64,000 nucleotides of DNA. Source: Mesorhizobium_G sp050247155 (lineage in GTDB: Bacteria > Pseudomonadota > Alphaproteobacteria > Rhizobiales > Rhizobiaceae). The stretch is taken from positions 124,001 through 188,000 of the forward strand of contig JBFWUS010000001.1 in the NCBI GenBank assembly GCA_050247155.1. Direction: 5' to 3'. Position numbers and translations under genes: made by a program. The notes under the pieces were generated by a model, which searched no databases, was not told the DNA's origin, and saw only the letters and a list, made by a program, of their open reading frames with translations. This document shows positions 1-8,928 of the stretch, one piece after another. Each line of letters begins with the position of its first letter. Within the stretch, counting starts at the first letter, position 1.

Positions 1-4
1 TCGC

Positions 5-1192
5 ATGACCAACGCTTTCATTTCGCATCTTTCATCCGAACTGGCCGGCCTGAAATCGGCTGGGTTATACAAATCCGAACGAGTCATCACCTCGACACAG
101 TCGGCGGAAATTGCTGTGGCCGGCGGCGGCAAGGTTTTGAATTTCTGCGCCAACAACTATCTCGGCCTGGCTGACAATGACGAGCTGCGAGACGCCGCCA
201 AGGCGGCCGTCGACCGCTACGGCTACGGCATGGCCTCAGTGCGCTTCATCTGCGGTACGCAGGAAGAGCACAAGCAGCTCGAGGCCAAGATTTCCGGCTT
301 TCTCGGTCTGGAGGATACAATCCTCTACGGCTCCTGCTTCGACGCCAATGGCGGCCTGTTCGAGACGCTGCTCGGCGAGGAAGACGCGATCATTTCGGAT
401 GCACTGAACCATGCCTCGATCATCGACGGCGTGCGGCTCTCCAAGGCCAGGCGGTATCGCTATGCCAACAACGATATGGCGGCGCTCGAGGAAGAACTGA
501 AGAAAGCCGAGGGCAGCCGGTTCAAGCTGATCGCCACCGACGGCGTGTTTTCGATGGATGGCATCATCGCCAATCTGAAAGGTGTGTGCGATCTCGCCGA
601 AAAATACGGCGCGATGGTCATGGTGGATGACAGCCACGCGGTCGGCTTTGTCGGCAGGCACGGGCGCGGCTCGGCCGAACATTGCGGCGTCGAGGGCAGG
701 GTGGACATGATCACCGGCACGCTTGGCAAAGCGCTGGGCGGCGCCTCGGGTGGTTATACCAGCGGCAAGCGCGAGGTCGTCGATTGGCTGCGTCAGCGCT
801 CGCGGCCCTATCTCTTCTCCAACACGCTGATGCCGGCGATCGCGGCGGCCTCGCTGAAGGTTTTCGACATGATCGAAAAGGGCGATGCGCTGCGAGCGAA
901 GCTGACTGCGAACGCCGACCGCTTCCGCTCGCAGATGACAAAGCTCGGCTTCACGCTGGCGGGCGCCGATCATCCGATCATTCCCGTCATGCTGGGTGAC
1001 GCGTCATTGGCGCAGCAGATGGCGGAAAAGATGCTGGCGCGTGATATCTATGTGATCGGCTTCTCATTCCCCGTAGTGCCCAAGGGCCAGGCCCGTATCC
1101 GCACCCAGATGTCGGCGGCGCATTCGACGGCCGACATTGATCGCGCAGTCGAAGCCTTCGGTGAGGTGGGCAAAGAGTTGGGGGTGATATGA
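5..1192 (+). CDS. kbl: 2-amino-3-ketobutyrate CoA ligase (glycine C-acetyltransferase)
   Basis: This cytoplasmic PLP enzyme cleaves 2-amino-3-oxobutyrate with CoA to glycine and acetyl-CoA, the second step of threonine degradation after Tdh. The 395-residue length is normal for the alpha-oxoamine synthase family. The lysine that binds PLP is K242 in TGTLGKALGG, and the DDSHAVGF motif near residues 208-215 is the usual cofactor-ring contact. The start ATG lies four bases into the window, so the promoter is not visible. The stop overlaps the next start by four bases (ATGA), which implies translational coupling with an unknown gene that sits between kbl and tdh. Confidence 0.95.
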   Translation: MTNAFISHLSSELAGLKSAGLYKSERVITSTQSAEIAVAGGGKVLNFCANNYLGLADNDELRDAAKAAVDRYGYGMASVRFICGTQEEHKQLEAKISGFLGLEDTILYGSCFDANGGLFETLLGEEDAIISDALNHASIIDGVRLSKARRYRYANNDMAALEEELKKAEGSRFKLIATDGVFSMDGIIANLKGVCDLAEKYGAMVMVDDSHAVGFVGRHGRGSAEHCGVEGRVDMITGTLGKALGGASGGYTSGKREVVDWLRQRSRPYLFSNTLMPAIAAASLKVFDMIEKGDALRAKLTANADRFRSQMTKLGFTLAGADHPIIPVMLGDASLAQQMAEKMLARDIYVIGFSFPVVPKGQARIRTQMSAAHSTADIDRAVEAFGEVGKELGVI

Positions 1193-2478
1193 GGCGGGCT
1201 TCGTTCGGCCGCTCCAAAAGTCTCTTTGATGTGTTGTCGGGATGCCTCCTCGCGATCGCTATCATGTTGGGTGGCGCGCAAGCGTCGAGCCTGAAGGCGT
1301 TGTTGTCCGAGAAATTGTGGACCAAGCGCGATGCATACGACGCGGCCCATTTCCTCATGATTCCCATGATCGACGCATATGAACGCGACGACACGGCCAC
1401 GATGGAGAGCTTCCGGGGTCTCGTAGGTCGATATCTCGACGAGCAAAGCCAACCCGACCTTGGATTGCTCACGGAATTGCAATTCAGCTATCTGATATCC
1501 CGCTTTGCGGCGGTTGAAGCCACCAAATCCGGTTGCACGGCACTGGTCAGGAAAACCAGGGACCGCCTGACTCGAGACGTGACCGGCGCGCTGCTGGCGC
1601 CAGCCTGGCTCTGGACCATGCCGGATTTCCCGAACATGTTTGATCGGGCCGATTGGAAGCTCGCCCAAAAAGCAACGAAGCCAAGCTATCTCAGGGCCTT
1701 CTTCGATGAGGAACTGTTCGCTTTCGCGATCTCCGCCGACCTGACCGTCGTCGCGCGGGCCTGTGACGAAGAACCGGCGGCTGTCATAGGCAAGGCCGTG
1801 GAACTGGGCCGCCATATCATGCTGGCCGAAGGTCAATTCCAGAACGGGCGCTGGCAATTTCAGCCGGGTGTATGGCGCGATCATCCAGATTTCGCATATG
1901 CAGGGAACACGATGTTCGGTCCGGGTCTCGAGAAAAATCCGGTCGACGGGATCGGGGGAGACAGTTCCCACGCTTCTCGGCTACCCCTCATTATCGACAG
2001 CCTTATTTGCGCTTCGCCGAAGGAAAGCGCTGCAAGGAAAAAGCTTGAGGAGGTCCGTATTGGGCTGACCAAGAGTTTTCTTGACGACGTCTACATGCCG
2101 CCGTCCCGCACGTTTCCGGCAGTCCGGCTGACAAACTACATGACCGGCCACAATGGCGTTTACCGCTATTCCTACGCCACCGTTGGACCCGGCGGCGGCT
2201 ATGGGCCATTCGGTTTGACCTCGACATTCAATCTCGGCTGGTGGGCGATGTTGGGTTCAGCTTTGCAGGCGCCCTATCGGCTTCAGCTGAACAGCCTTCC
2301 GTTCAGCGGGGCAGTTATGGAATTGTATCTTGAACCCCATGTGACTGACGACAAGGCCCCGCGAGACCGCAATCCTGCCTTCGCAGATAAAGCATATCTT
2401 CAAGGCGATTTCATTGCTGCGGTACTGGAGTCATCGATTCGTGTAGCAGAGCGCAACAGGGGATGCCCCCTAGACTAG
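1189..2478 (+). CDS. Uncharacterised exported protein between kbl and tdh
   Basis: I do not recognise this 429-residue protein. Basic residues followed by a hydrophobic stretch (about residues 14-32, ending GGAQA) look like a Sec signal peptide, so it is probably periplasmic. The rest is mostly helical in appearance, with aromatic and glycine-rich segments such as YMTGHNGVYRYSY and GPGGGYGPFG late in the chain, and a few Cys (including one in the C-terminal RGCPLD) that could form disulfides. It overlaps kbl by four bases and ends 50 bp before the tdh start, so it is probably cotranscribed with both. A carbohydrate-related helical fold is possible but unproven. Confidence 0.75.
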   Translation: MRRASFGRSKSLFDVLSGCLLAIAIMLGGAQASSLKALLSEKLWTKRDAYDAAHFLMIPMIDAYERDDTATMESFRGLVGRYLDEQSQPDLGLLTELQFSYLISRFAAVEATKSGCTALVRKTRDRLTRDVTGALLAPAWLWTMPDFPNMFDRADWKLAQKATKPSYLRAFFDEELFAFAISADLTVVARACDEEPAAVIGKAVELGRHIMLAEGQFQNGRWQFQPGVWRDHPDFAYAGNTMFGPGLEKNPVDGIGGDSSHASRLPLIIDSLICASPKESAARKKLEEVRIGLTKSFLDDVYMPPSRTFPAVRLTNYMTGHNGVYRYSYATVGPGGGYGPFGLTSTFNLGWWAMLGSALQAPYRLQLNSLPFSGAVMELYLEPHVTDDKAPRDRNPAFADKAYLQGDFIAAVLESSIRVAERNRGCPLD

Positions 2479-2528
2479 GCATCAGTCTGAGAGGCGGCGT
2501 TCCGTTCGTAACCGGAGGGAGGGTTTGG

Positions 2529-3563
2529 ATGTCCAACATGATGCGAGCACTTGTTAAGGCGAAGGCGGAGCCCGGCATCTGGATGGAGCGCGTGCCGATC
2601 CCTGACATCGGCCCGAACGACGTGCTGATCAAGGTCAAGAAGTCGGCCATTTGTGGCACCGACGTCCATATCTACAATTGGGACCAGTGGGCCCAAAAGA
2701 CCGTGCCGGTGCCGATGGTGACCGGCCATGAATTCGTTGGCACGGTGGCTGATGTCGGCGCGGCGGTGACCGAGTACAAGGTCGGCCAACGCGTCTCGGG
2801 CGAAGGCCACATCGTCTGCGGCCACTGCCGCAACTGCCGGGCGGGCCGGGGGCACCTCTGCCGCAACACGCTGGGCGTCGGCGTGAATCGTCCCGGCTCC
2901 TTCGGCGAATATGTTTCCATTCCGCAGCACAATGTGGTGCCGATCCCGGACGACGTGCCGGATGAGGTGGCCGCGATCTTCGACCCGCTCGGCAACGCCG
3001 TGCACACCGCGCTGTCGTTCGATCTAGTCGGCGAGGATGTTCTGGTGACCGGCGCGGGGCCGATCGGCATCATGGGTGCGCTGGTGGCGCAATGCGTTGG
3101 CGCGCGTAAGGTGGTGATCACCGACATCAATCCGGTACGGCTAGCGCTGGCGAAAAAACTCGGCGTGCAGCATGTCGTCGACGCATCGAAGGAAAAGCTG
3201 CGCGCCATGATGTCGGAAATCGGTATGACCGAGGGTTTCGACGTCGGCCTTGAAATGTCGGGCGCCGCGCCTGCGTTCCGCGACATGATCGACGCGATGA
3301 ACAATGGCGGCAAGATCGCCATTTTGGGCATCGCCCCGACCGGCTTCGAGATCGACTGGAACAAGGTCATCTTCAAGATGCTGCACCTGAAAGGCATCTA
3401 CGGTCGTGAAATGTTCGAGACCTGGTACAAGATGATCGCTCTGGTGCAGGGGCCACTCGACGTGACCGGCCTGATCACGCACCGAATCGGCGTCGACGAT
3501 TACATCGACGGCTTCGAGGCGATGAAGAGCGGCAATTCCGGCAAGGTGGTGATGGATTGGTGA
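2529..3563 (+). CDS. tdh: L-threonine 3-dehydrogenase
   Basis: This zinc- and NAD-dependent medium-chain dehydrogenase oxidises threonine to 2-amino-3-oxobutyrate, the substrate of Kbl. Catalytic zinc ligands C42 and the H67-E68 pair are present, as are the four structural-zinc cysteines C97, C100, C103 and C111 and a GAGPIGIMG Rossmann loop. The length of 344 residues is typical. An open frame extends upstream to 2463, but the ATG at 2529 is preceded by a strong GGAGGGAGGG ribosome site at the right distance and gives the family N-terminus. It is the last gene of the kbl-unknown-tdh group and converges on the sulfatase gene. Confidence 0.95.
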   Translation: MSNMMRALVKAKAEPGIWMERVPIPDIGPNDVLIKVKKSAICGTDVHIYNWDQWAQKTVPVPMVTGHEFVGTVADVGAAVTEYKVGQRVSGEGHIVCGHCRNCRAGRGHLCRNTLGVGVNRPGSFGEYVSIPQHNVVPIPDDVPDEVAAIFDPLGNAVHTALSFDLVGEDVLVTGAGPIGIMGALVAQCVGARKVVITDINPVRLALAKKLGVQHVVDASKEKLRAMMSEIGMTEGFDVGLEMSGAAPAFRDMIDAMNNGGKIAILGIAPTGFEIDWNKVIFKMLHLKGIYGREMFETWYKMIALVQGPLDVTGLITHRIGVDDYIDGFEAMKSGNSGKVVMDW

Positions 3564-3568
3564 GCGTC

Positions 3569-5302
3569 TCAGTTCGCCGTTGGCGGCGATGTTTTGGGCT
3601 CGCCCATGAACAGGCCGGAATCGATCAGGCGGTGGTGAAACTTCAGGATGTCTTCCTGCCGGTCACATGTGAAATATTGCCCCTTGCACGCGGAATAGAG
3701 GCGCATGCGCTCTTGGTAGGACTCTGGCAGCGGTAAGCCGGCAGCCATGAGCGTCAGCGCCGGCAAGTAGATGACACTGGTGATCGGCTGTTCAGGAACC
3801 GGCCTAGGGTCGAAATTGATGCTATCGATCGCAAAGAATGTCATGAATTGCGGCAGACGATAGTGTTCACGAAGAGGATCGTCTGTCTTGGCGGCGAAGG
3901 CCCGATGCAGTTCCTTCAGCCTCTCGCTCTCCTTCTCGAAGAAATCCGCCATAAGCGGTGGCTGATGATCGCCGTAACGGATGATGAGGACGTTCCTGTC
4001 AGGGAGACGCCGGGTCAGCGAGGATAGGAAATCGTCGTAGTCCTTCTGTGCGATGGCAAGGCGCCGGATGTATTCGTTGACGTCGGCGCTGTTGGCTATG
4101 TCGCCTTTGCCGAAATCCACGTCGGCCACCGGCCGATCGCTATATGGCGCATGCACCAGTTGGGTTTGAATGAAGATAAACTGGGGGCCGCGTTTGCCCG
4201 GCTTCGCCAAGAAGCCAAGCGCCTGATCGTAGTAGCGGCTGTCACGAGCACGGAAATCAAGAATGCCCATGTCGTTCATGTCGAAATAATTCTGAAAGCC
4301 TGCCGAGGGGTAAAATGCGTCGTCGGTCTCGGAGAAGGTGCGGGGCAGCGGAAAGAATACCGTGGTTTCGTATCCGCACTTCGCCAGGACCTGCGCCAAC
4401 GATTCTTCAACCCTGCCTGTCGAAACGGTGACGGCCTGCCAAAAGAGGTCGCCAAAATAGAGAGGCGACATGCCGGTTAGCGCAGAAAATATAGTGAGTT
4501 GCGAGCCGCCCCCGAAAATCTCGGTCAACAGTGGATGAAATTTCCCATCCGACGATAAAAAGAACGAATCGAGCGATCGATCGTATTTGATCGCTGGATA
4601 GAACCACGGCGGCGTTGCGCTTTCCTGATGAACAAGAATGATGTCGGGTTTTTCAATATTTTCCGCGCACAGAAAATCCTTGCGGAAAGGCGGCCCGCCA
4701 GAGGCGTCCGCTGCCTGAAGCAGACTTCCTCCCGTCAAGACTGTCACGGCGGCGGGAACGGACAGGTAGAAAGACGTCACGGGCAAATTATCGAAGATGA
4801 CGATCCAACTATGCAGTTCGGGTCGGTCGCGCTGAGCGTAGGTGACCACCGCGCTGCCCAGCAGCAATGTGCCGGCGGCCCATCGGCTGATACGTGTTGG
4901 GTCAAGACGGAAAGCCGCTACCGCCAGACAGACAAGCACGAGAACAAATGCGCTGGTTCCCAACATAAGGACGGGGAATTCGTGGCTGAGGTAGGCGAGA
5001 ACATCCCATCTGAGATAGGCGACGACATCATAGGCCTGGGCCGCGACGCCCATCTCTTGAATCTTTACCCTAGACGCCACAACCAGACCGGCCAGGATCG
5101 CCGCCGAGAGGATGCTCGAAAAGAACAGCCGGCGCGTCAGGAGAAGCAGTCCAGAAACGAGAGAGACCGTCGTGGCCGCCACAAATGCAAAGCTTGGCAT
5201 GTTCAGATATTCGTAGGACGCAAGATATGCACCGATGGCAAAAAGGACAGCAATGGCGGCAATCGTCCAACGACCAGCAGGTATTTTTGAAAGCATACTC
5301 AT
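3569..5302 (-). CDS. Inner-membrane sulfatase-fold protein (LtaS/phosphoethanolamine transferase type)
   Basis: The N-terminal 190 or so residues hold about five membrane segments. A periplasmic sulfatase-fold domain follows, with the metal-binding HQES at 225-228 and YGDHQP at 443-448. Family members transfer phosphoglycerol or phosphoethanolamine groups to envelope polymers, or hydrolyse sulfate esters. The segment GGGSQLTIFSALTG (264-277) occupies the place where LtaS-like enzymes usually read GGGTANTEF, so the expected threonine nucleophile is serine 267 here by my alignment. The substrate cannot be read from the sequence. The gene is monocistronic and convergent with tdh, whose stop is only 5 bp away. 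Confidence 0.8.
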   Translation of the reverse strand: MSMLSKIPAGRWTIAAIAVLFAIGAYLASYEYLNMPSFAFVAATTVSLVSGLLLLTRRLFFSSILSAAILAGLVVASRVKIQEMGVAAQAYDVVAYLRWDVLAYLSHEFPVLMLGTSAFVLVLVCLAVAAFRLDPTRISRWAAGTLLLGSAVVTYAQRDRPELHSWIVIFDNLPVTSFYLSVPAAVTVLTGGSLLQAADASGGPPFRKDFLCAENIEKPDIILVHQESATPPWFYPAIKYDRSLDSFFLSSDGKFHPLLTEIFGGGSQLTIFSALTGMSPLYFGDLFWQAVTVSTGRVEESLAQVLAKCGYETTVFFPLPRTFSETDDAFYPSAGFQNYFDMNDMGILDFRARDSRYYDQALGFLAKPGKRGPQFIFIQTQLVHAPYSDRPVADVDFGKGDIANSADVNEYIRRLAIAQKDYDDFLSSLTRRLPDRNVLIIRYGDHQPPLMADFFEKESERLKELHRAFAAKTDDPLREHYRLPQFMTFFAIDSINFDPRPVPEQPITSVIYLPALTLMAAGLPLPESYQERMRLYSACKGQYFTCDRQEDILKFHHRLIDSGLFMGEPKTSPPTAN

Positions 5303-5407
5303 GGTCCAAACAGTGAATTATCGCTTTCTGGTGACCATGATACGCCTCGATCGGAGAGATTATTAATTGGCCAACTATGAATTACGAATACGCCCGCGGG
5401 GCGCTCG

Positions 5408-6019
5408 GTGTCACTGGGATGCTTCCTTGCATCTGCTCGATGGACCCCGCAAGTGACGAGTGTGAGGCGCAATGAAGAGATAGCATGCTTTTTCGACAGG
5501 CCGGCTCTGATCGTCGCCCCTGACCTGATCGGCGCGACGCTGCTGGTCGATGGCGTCGGCGGGATCATCGTCGAGACGGAGGCCTATCATCGGGATGATC
5601 CGGCCTCGCACAGCTTTCCTGGGCCGACCAAACGCAACGCAGTGATGTTCGCAGGTCCGGCGCAGGCTTATGTGTATTTCATCTACGGCGTGCACTGGTG
5701 CCTGAATTTTACCTGCGCGGATGCCGGCGCGGTGCTGATCCGCGCGCTGGAGCCGACGCAGCGCATAGAATTGATGGCGGACCGGCGCGGGACCGATAAA
5801 CCACGTGCGCTGTGTTCAGGACCTGGCAAACTGGCACAGGCACTGGACATCGGTCAGGCGCACAATGGTCTCTCACTGCTTGCGCCGCCGTTCGAGTTGA
5901 CTGCCGCGCCGCCGGGCATCGACGTGGCGACCGGCGTACGTATCGGCATCACCAAGGCTGCCGAGCAGCCCTGGCGGTTTGGCCTGACGGGGTCGCCCTA
6001 TCTCAGCCGCAAGATGTAG
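5408..6019 (+). CDS. 3-methyladenine DNA glycosylase (AAG/Mpg family)
   Basis: This protein excises alkylated purines such as 3-methyladenine and hypoxanthine to start base excision repair. The family signature runs from FFDRPALIVAPDLIGATLL through VETEAYHRDDPASH, which contains the catalytic glutamate, to AYVYFIYGVHWCLNF. The size of about 190-200 residues is normal. The start is uncertain because all in-frame choices are GTG (5408, 5453, 5462); 5453 or 5462 would give an N-terminus nearer the family's usual length. It stands alone, divergent from the sulfatase gene and convergent with the lysine dehydrogenase-like gene 33 bp away. Confidence 0.9.
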   Translation: MSLGCFLASARWTPQVTSVRRNEEIACFFDRPALIVAPDLIGATLLVDGVGGIIVETEAYHRDDPASHSFPGPTKRNAVMFAGPAQAYVYFIYGVHWCLNFTCADAGAVLIRALEPTQRIELMADRRGTDKPRALCSGPGKLAQALDIGQAHNGLSLLAPPFELTAAPPGIDVATGVRIGITKAAEQPWRFGLTGSPYLSRKM

Positions 6020-6052
6020 TTGCAACACTGCAAATGTAGCGCAGTGGCCGTT

Positions 6053-7141
6053 TCAATGCGGCACGACTTCCCGCTGCGCATAGGCCTTGCCGAACCGATT
6101 GGCGAGGAAGGTGTCAAGACTGATCTCCTCCTGCCGCACAAAACCTTTGGACCGTAGTGCGCCATCAGCCAGCATGTCGAGCACCGCGCAAATTCCCGAA
6201 GCCGTGGTGATCTGAATGGCGCTGCGCACCGCGTCGCCGCTACCCTTGCTGTAGACCTTGTTGGCGTAGGTCTCCTGCAGCAGCCGTCCGCCCTTGCGGC
6301 CCGAGACGGTGACAAAGATCACGACGACGTCCTGGAAGGTGGCCGGCAGCGCATTTTCCAGAATGTCCTTCAGCATGTCGCGGCGATGGCGCAGGCCGAG
6401 ATCGTTGAGCAACGCCTTCATGATCGCCGCGTGGCCGGGGTATCGGATCGTCTTGTAGTTCAGCGTGCGGACCTTGCCTTTCATCGTTGCGGCGAGCGTA
6501 CCCAGACCGCCGGAGGTGTTGAAGGCCTCATAGGTTATGCCGTCGAGCGAGAATTCCTCACGCTCCTCGAGCGGCGGGGTTTCGATCAGTTCGCCCTCGA
6601 CAACGGCCTCACAGGGCTCGCAATATTCATTGATGACGCCGTCGGTGCTCCAGGTCAGGTTGTAGTTGAGCGCATTGGACGGAAACTGTGGCAAAGCGCC
6701 GACACGCATGCGCACGCTTTCGAGGCTGTCGAAACGTTTTGCCAAATCATTGGCCACGATGGAAATAAAGCCAGGCGCCAGGCCGCATTGCGGGATGAAG
6801 GCGGACTTGGCCTTCGCCGCGATCTTCTTGACGATGCGGGTTGAGGCAACATCTTCGGTTAGATCCATGTAGTGGACGCCGGCGTCGGCGGCAGCTTCGG
6901 CAATGCGCGTGGTCAGGTGAAAAGGAGCAGCCGAAAGCACGGCAAACTTGCCCTTCAGCGTTGGCGTGAGCGCTTCGCCCTTTTCGAGGTCGATCAGCGC
7001 CGTCTTGACCTTCGGGCCGACGGTTTCCAGCGCGCCAGCCTGCCGGTCAACCACCGTCACCGCGTAGTCGCCGGTTTCCGTCAACATGTCGGCTATGGTC
7101 GCTCCGATCTTGCCTGCCCCGACGACGACTACTTCTTTCAT
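6053..7141 (-). CDS. Lysine 6-dehydrogenase-like protein (saccharopine dehydrogenase family)
   Basis: The 362-residue protein has an N-terminal NAD(P)-binding loop VVVGAGKIG (residues 5-13) and the family segments CGLAPGFISI, AFNTSGGLGTL and LNYKTIRYPGHA. The last three resemble bacterial lysine 6-dehydrogenase (EC 1.4.1.18), which deaminates lysine to 2-aminoadipate 6-semialdehyde. Length also fits that enzyme better than a fused lysine-ketoglutarate reductase/saccharopine dehydrogenase. It diverges from an Lrp gene and lies near an ALDH7-type semialdehyde dehydrogenase, which supports lysine catabolism. A saccharopine dehydrogenase that works with an LKR encoded elsewhere remains possible. 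Confidence 0.75.
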   Translation of the reverse strand: MKEVVVVGAGKIGATIADMLTETGDYAVTVVDRQAGALETVGPKVKTALIDLEKGEALTPTLKGKFAVLSAAPFHLTTRIAEAAADAGVHYMDLTEDVASTRIVKKIAAKAKSAFIPQCGLAPGFISIVANDLAKRFDSLESVRMRVGALPQFPSNALNYNLTWSTDGVINEYCEPCEAVVEGELIETPPLEEREEFSLDGITYEAFNTSGGLGTLAATMKGKVRTLNYKTIRYPGHAAIMKALLNDLGLRHRRDMLKDILENALPATFQDVVVIFVTVSGRKGGRLLQETYANKVYSKGSGDAVRSAIQITTASGICAVLDMLADGALRSKGFVRQEEISLDTFLANRFGKAYAQREVVPH

Positions 7142-7173
7142 GCTGCTTGTCCTGATTCTGACTGCTTTTCGTA

Positions 7174-7316
7174 AGTGTCAGATCCAAAAGTCGCCATGCC
7201 GGTCTGCAAATGGCGTTTTTCTGCGCTTCGGTGCTCACGTACTAAATGTACGCTCCGCTCCGATGCTCGAAAATCGCCATTTTCGCCTCGGCCTGACGAT
7301 TTTTGATTCAGACACT
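7174..7316. repeat. 143-bp palindromic MITE-like repeat, copy 1
   Basis: The element begins AGTGTCAGATCCAAAA and ends TTTTGATTCAGACACT, so its ends are imperfect inverted repeats. Its interior is also a long imperfect palindrome: TGCAAATGGCG...TTTCTGCG on the left mirrors CGAAAATCGCCATTTTCG on the right. A second copy of exactly the same length lies at 23618-23760 and a fragment near 11232-11258. No coding frame is present, so any movement would need a transposase in trans. It sits between the lysine dehydrogenase-like gene and the divergent lrp gene, where it separates their promoters. Confidence 0.85.
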
Positions 7317-7399
7317 AAGCCAGCATTGCAGGATCGTTGCCGAATGATAGGCTATGTTTTGCCAGATCGCCGACCATCTTTGAGCAAAATGCCGAGGCA

Positions 7400-7837
7400 A
7401 TGAACGAAATGACGACGGACTCGGACCAGATGCTGCTTATGCTGCTGCGCGAGAACGCGCGCGCCTCGACCGCCGAACTGGCGCGGCGGCTCGGTGTGTC
7501 GCGCACGACGGTGCAAAGCCGCATTGAGCGGCTGGAACGCCGCGGGATCATTGCGGGTTACACGCTGCGCCTGTCGGGCGAATTCGAACGGAGCCAGGTG
7601 CAGGCGCATGTGCTGATCACGGCGGCGCCAAAGCTGGCGGCGCAGGTCGTGCAGGGCTTGGCCAGCATAACCGCCGTTCGGACCGTTCATTCGGTCAGCG
7701 GCAGTTTTGATATGATCGCCATGCTCTCCGCCGGCTCGATCGGAGAACTCGACACGGCGATCGACGCAATCGGCGCGCTTGACGGCGTCGAGCGTACCCT
7801 ATCGTCGATAATTTTGTCGACCCGGCTGGAGCGATAG
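7400..7837 (+). CDS. Lrp/AsnC-family transcriptional regulator (lysine cluster)
   Basis: An N-terminal winged helix-turn-helix (about residues 8-50, with ARRLGVSRTTVQSRIERLERRG) precedes an RAM ligand-binding domain. The total of 145 residues is typical of Lrp/AsnC proteins. The frame is open from 7337, but the ATG at 7400 gives the usual family N-terminus and follows GCCGAGGCA. It is transcribed divergently from the lysine 6-dehydrogenase-like gene, with the MITE-like repeat between them. Lrp regulators often control a divergent amino acid catabolism gene, so lysine or an intermediate is a plausible effector. That is inference from position. Confidence 0.9.
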   Translation: MNEMTTDSDQMLLMLLRENARASTAELARRLGVSRTTVQSRIERLERRGIIAGYTLRLSGEFERSQVQAHVLITAAPKLAAQVVQGLASITAVRTVHSVSGSFDMIAMLSAGSIGELDTAIDAIGALDGVERTLSSIILSTRLER

Positions 7838-7839
7838 AC

Positions 7840-7899
7840 TGGCCGACCATCCATGGCGGTTTGGGCTGAAAGGTTCGAAATTCCCGGGTCGGCCATTTT
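7840..7899 (+). terminator. Possible terminator after lrp
   Basis: TGGCCGACC (7840-7848) pairs perfectly with GGTCGGCCA (7887-7895), which is followed at once by TTTTC. The 38-base loop is long for an intrinsic terminator, but the position directly after the lrp stop fits. Confidence 0.5.
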
Positions 7900-7967
7900 C
7901 GAGCCAATAATTTGGCGTTATCAAGCGGCGAGTGTGCGAACATGCATGGGAATCGGGGTGCGCGAAC

Positions 7968-8822
7968 ATGACAGACAACAAGCCCACAGAGCGAGACGTC
8001 ACCAAGGACTGGCAAGCGTCGCAAAGCCAAAAGTCTTCCGCATTCAACCTGCGGATCATGGCGGCGGTCTCCTGGCTCATCGCCATCGCTGGCGAGATCT
8101 ATGCCGTTATCCAATTGCTTCAGGGCAAGTTCAGTGCGGCCACGCAGGGCGCAAACCTGCAATTGCTGGTCGGGCTGCTGATCGGCATCGCAGTCTTCGC
8201 CATAATCGGCAACTTCCTGTGGAAGCGAGCAAACGAGAACGATCCGGCCAGCAAGGCCGACAAGGCCAGGTTCTTTTTCCAGAATCAGCTCGGCGCAATC
8301 GTCACGCTGATTGCCTTCCTGCCGCTCCTTCTTCTGATCCTCACAGACAAGAATATGGACCCGCGCACCAAAAAGATCGCCACCGGCGTCGGCGGGGTGC
8401 TGGCCGTGATCGCCACGCTCATTGGTGTCAGCATCAAGCCGCCATCAGTTGAAGACTATACGAAGACCATGAACGAGTGCGCCATCCAGATCAAAACTGG
8501 CCAGCCCACCACCGCATGTTCGCCCGAAGTCGCGGCCCAGGCGCAGGATATCGCGCGCGATACCGAGGCGATCACCGCAGCGACCAAGACCGCCGAAAAT
8601 CCCGGTGGTCAGGATAAGGTGTACTGGATCGCGCCGGATGCCGGAAAGGCGAAGTCAGACCACGATCTTGTTTTCCATCTCTGCCCGGATGTCAGCCCGC
8701 TCAAGGACAAGACCGTGAACAGCGGCACCGTCACGGAAGCCTATGCGCAGAACGCCATCCGCATCACCAAGCAGATCACGATGGAGCAGGGCCAGTGCGG
8801 GATTACGCCGGCCGCGCAGTAG
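7968..8822 (+). CDS. Membrane protein of unknown function
   Basis: I do not recognise this 284-residue protein. The N-terminal 25 residues are polar. Hydrophobic segments follow near residues 30-50, 65-85, 108-125 and 135-150, which suggests four membrane helices. A soluble C-terminal region of about 130 residues contains three or four cysteines that could pair in the periplasm. The ATG at 7968 was preferred over an upstream in-frame ATG at 7932 because it starts a polar tail typical of such proteins. It lies between the lrp gene and the ALDH7 gene, but there is no direct evidence that it takes part in lysine use. Confidence 0.7.
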   Translation: MTDNKPTERDVTKDWQASQSQKSSAFNLRIMAAVSWLIAIAGEIYAVIQLLQGKFSAATQGANLQLLVGLLIGIAVFAIIGNFLWKRANENDPASKADKARFFFQNQLGAIVTLIAFLPLLLLILTDKNMDPRTKKIATGVGGVLAVIATLIGVSIKPPSVEDYTKTMNECAIQIKTGQPTTACSPEVAAQAQDIARDTEAITAATKTAENPGGQDKVYWIAPDAGKAKSDHDLVFHLCPDVSPLKDKTVNSGTVTEAYAQNAIRITKQITMEQGQCGITPAAQ

Positions 8823-8832
8823 GCCGCTTCGC

Positions 8833-8857
8833 CATCCTCGGGCCCCTCCCGAGGATG
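8833..8857. terminator. Hairpin between convergent genes
   Basis: CATCCTCGGG (8833-8842) and CCCGAGGATG (8848-8857) form a perfect 10-bp stem with a 5-base loop in the gap between two convergent genes. There is no clear T run, so termination is likely but not certain. Confidence 0.5.
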
Positions 8858-8928
8858 CATGCCTGAACGCACCCAGGCTCGCGTCTTCGTGGTCGGATCA
8901 AGCCCGGCCACGCCGCCGTCGCGGAAGT

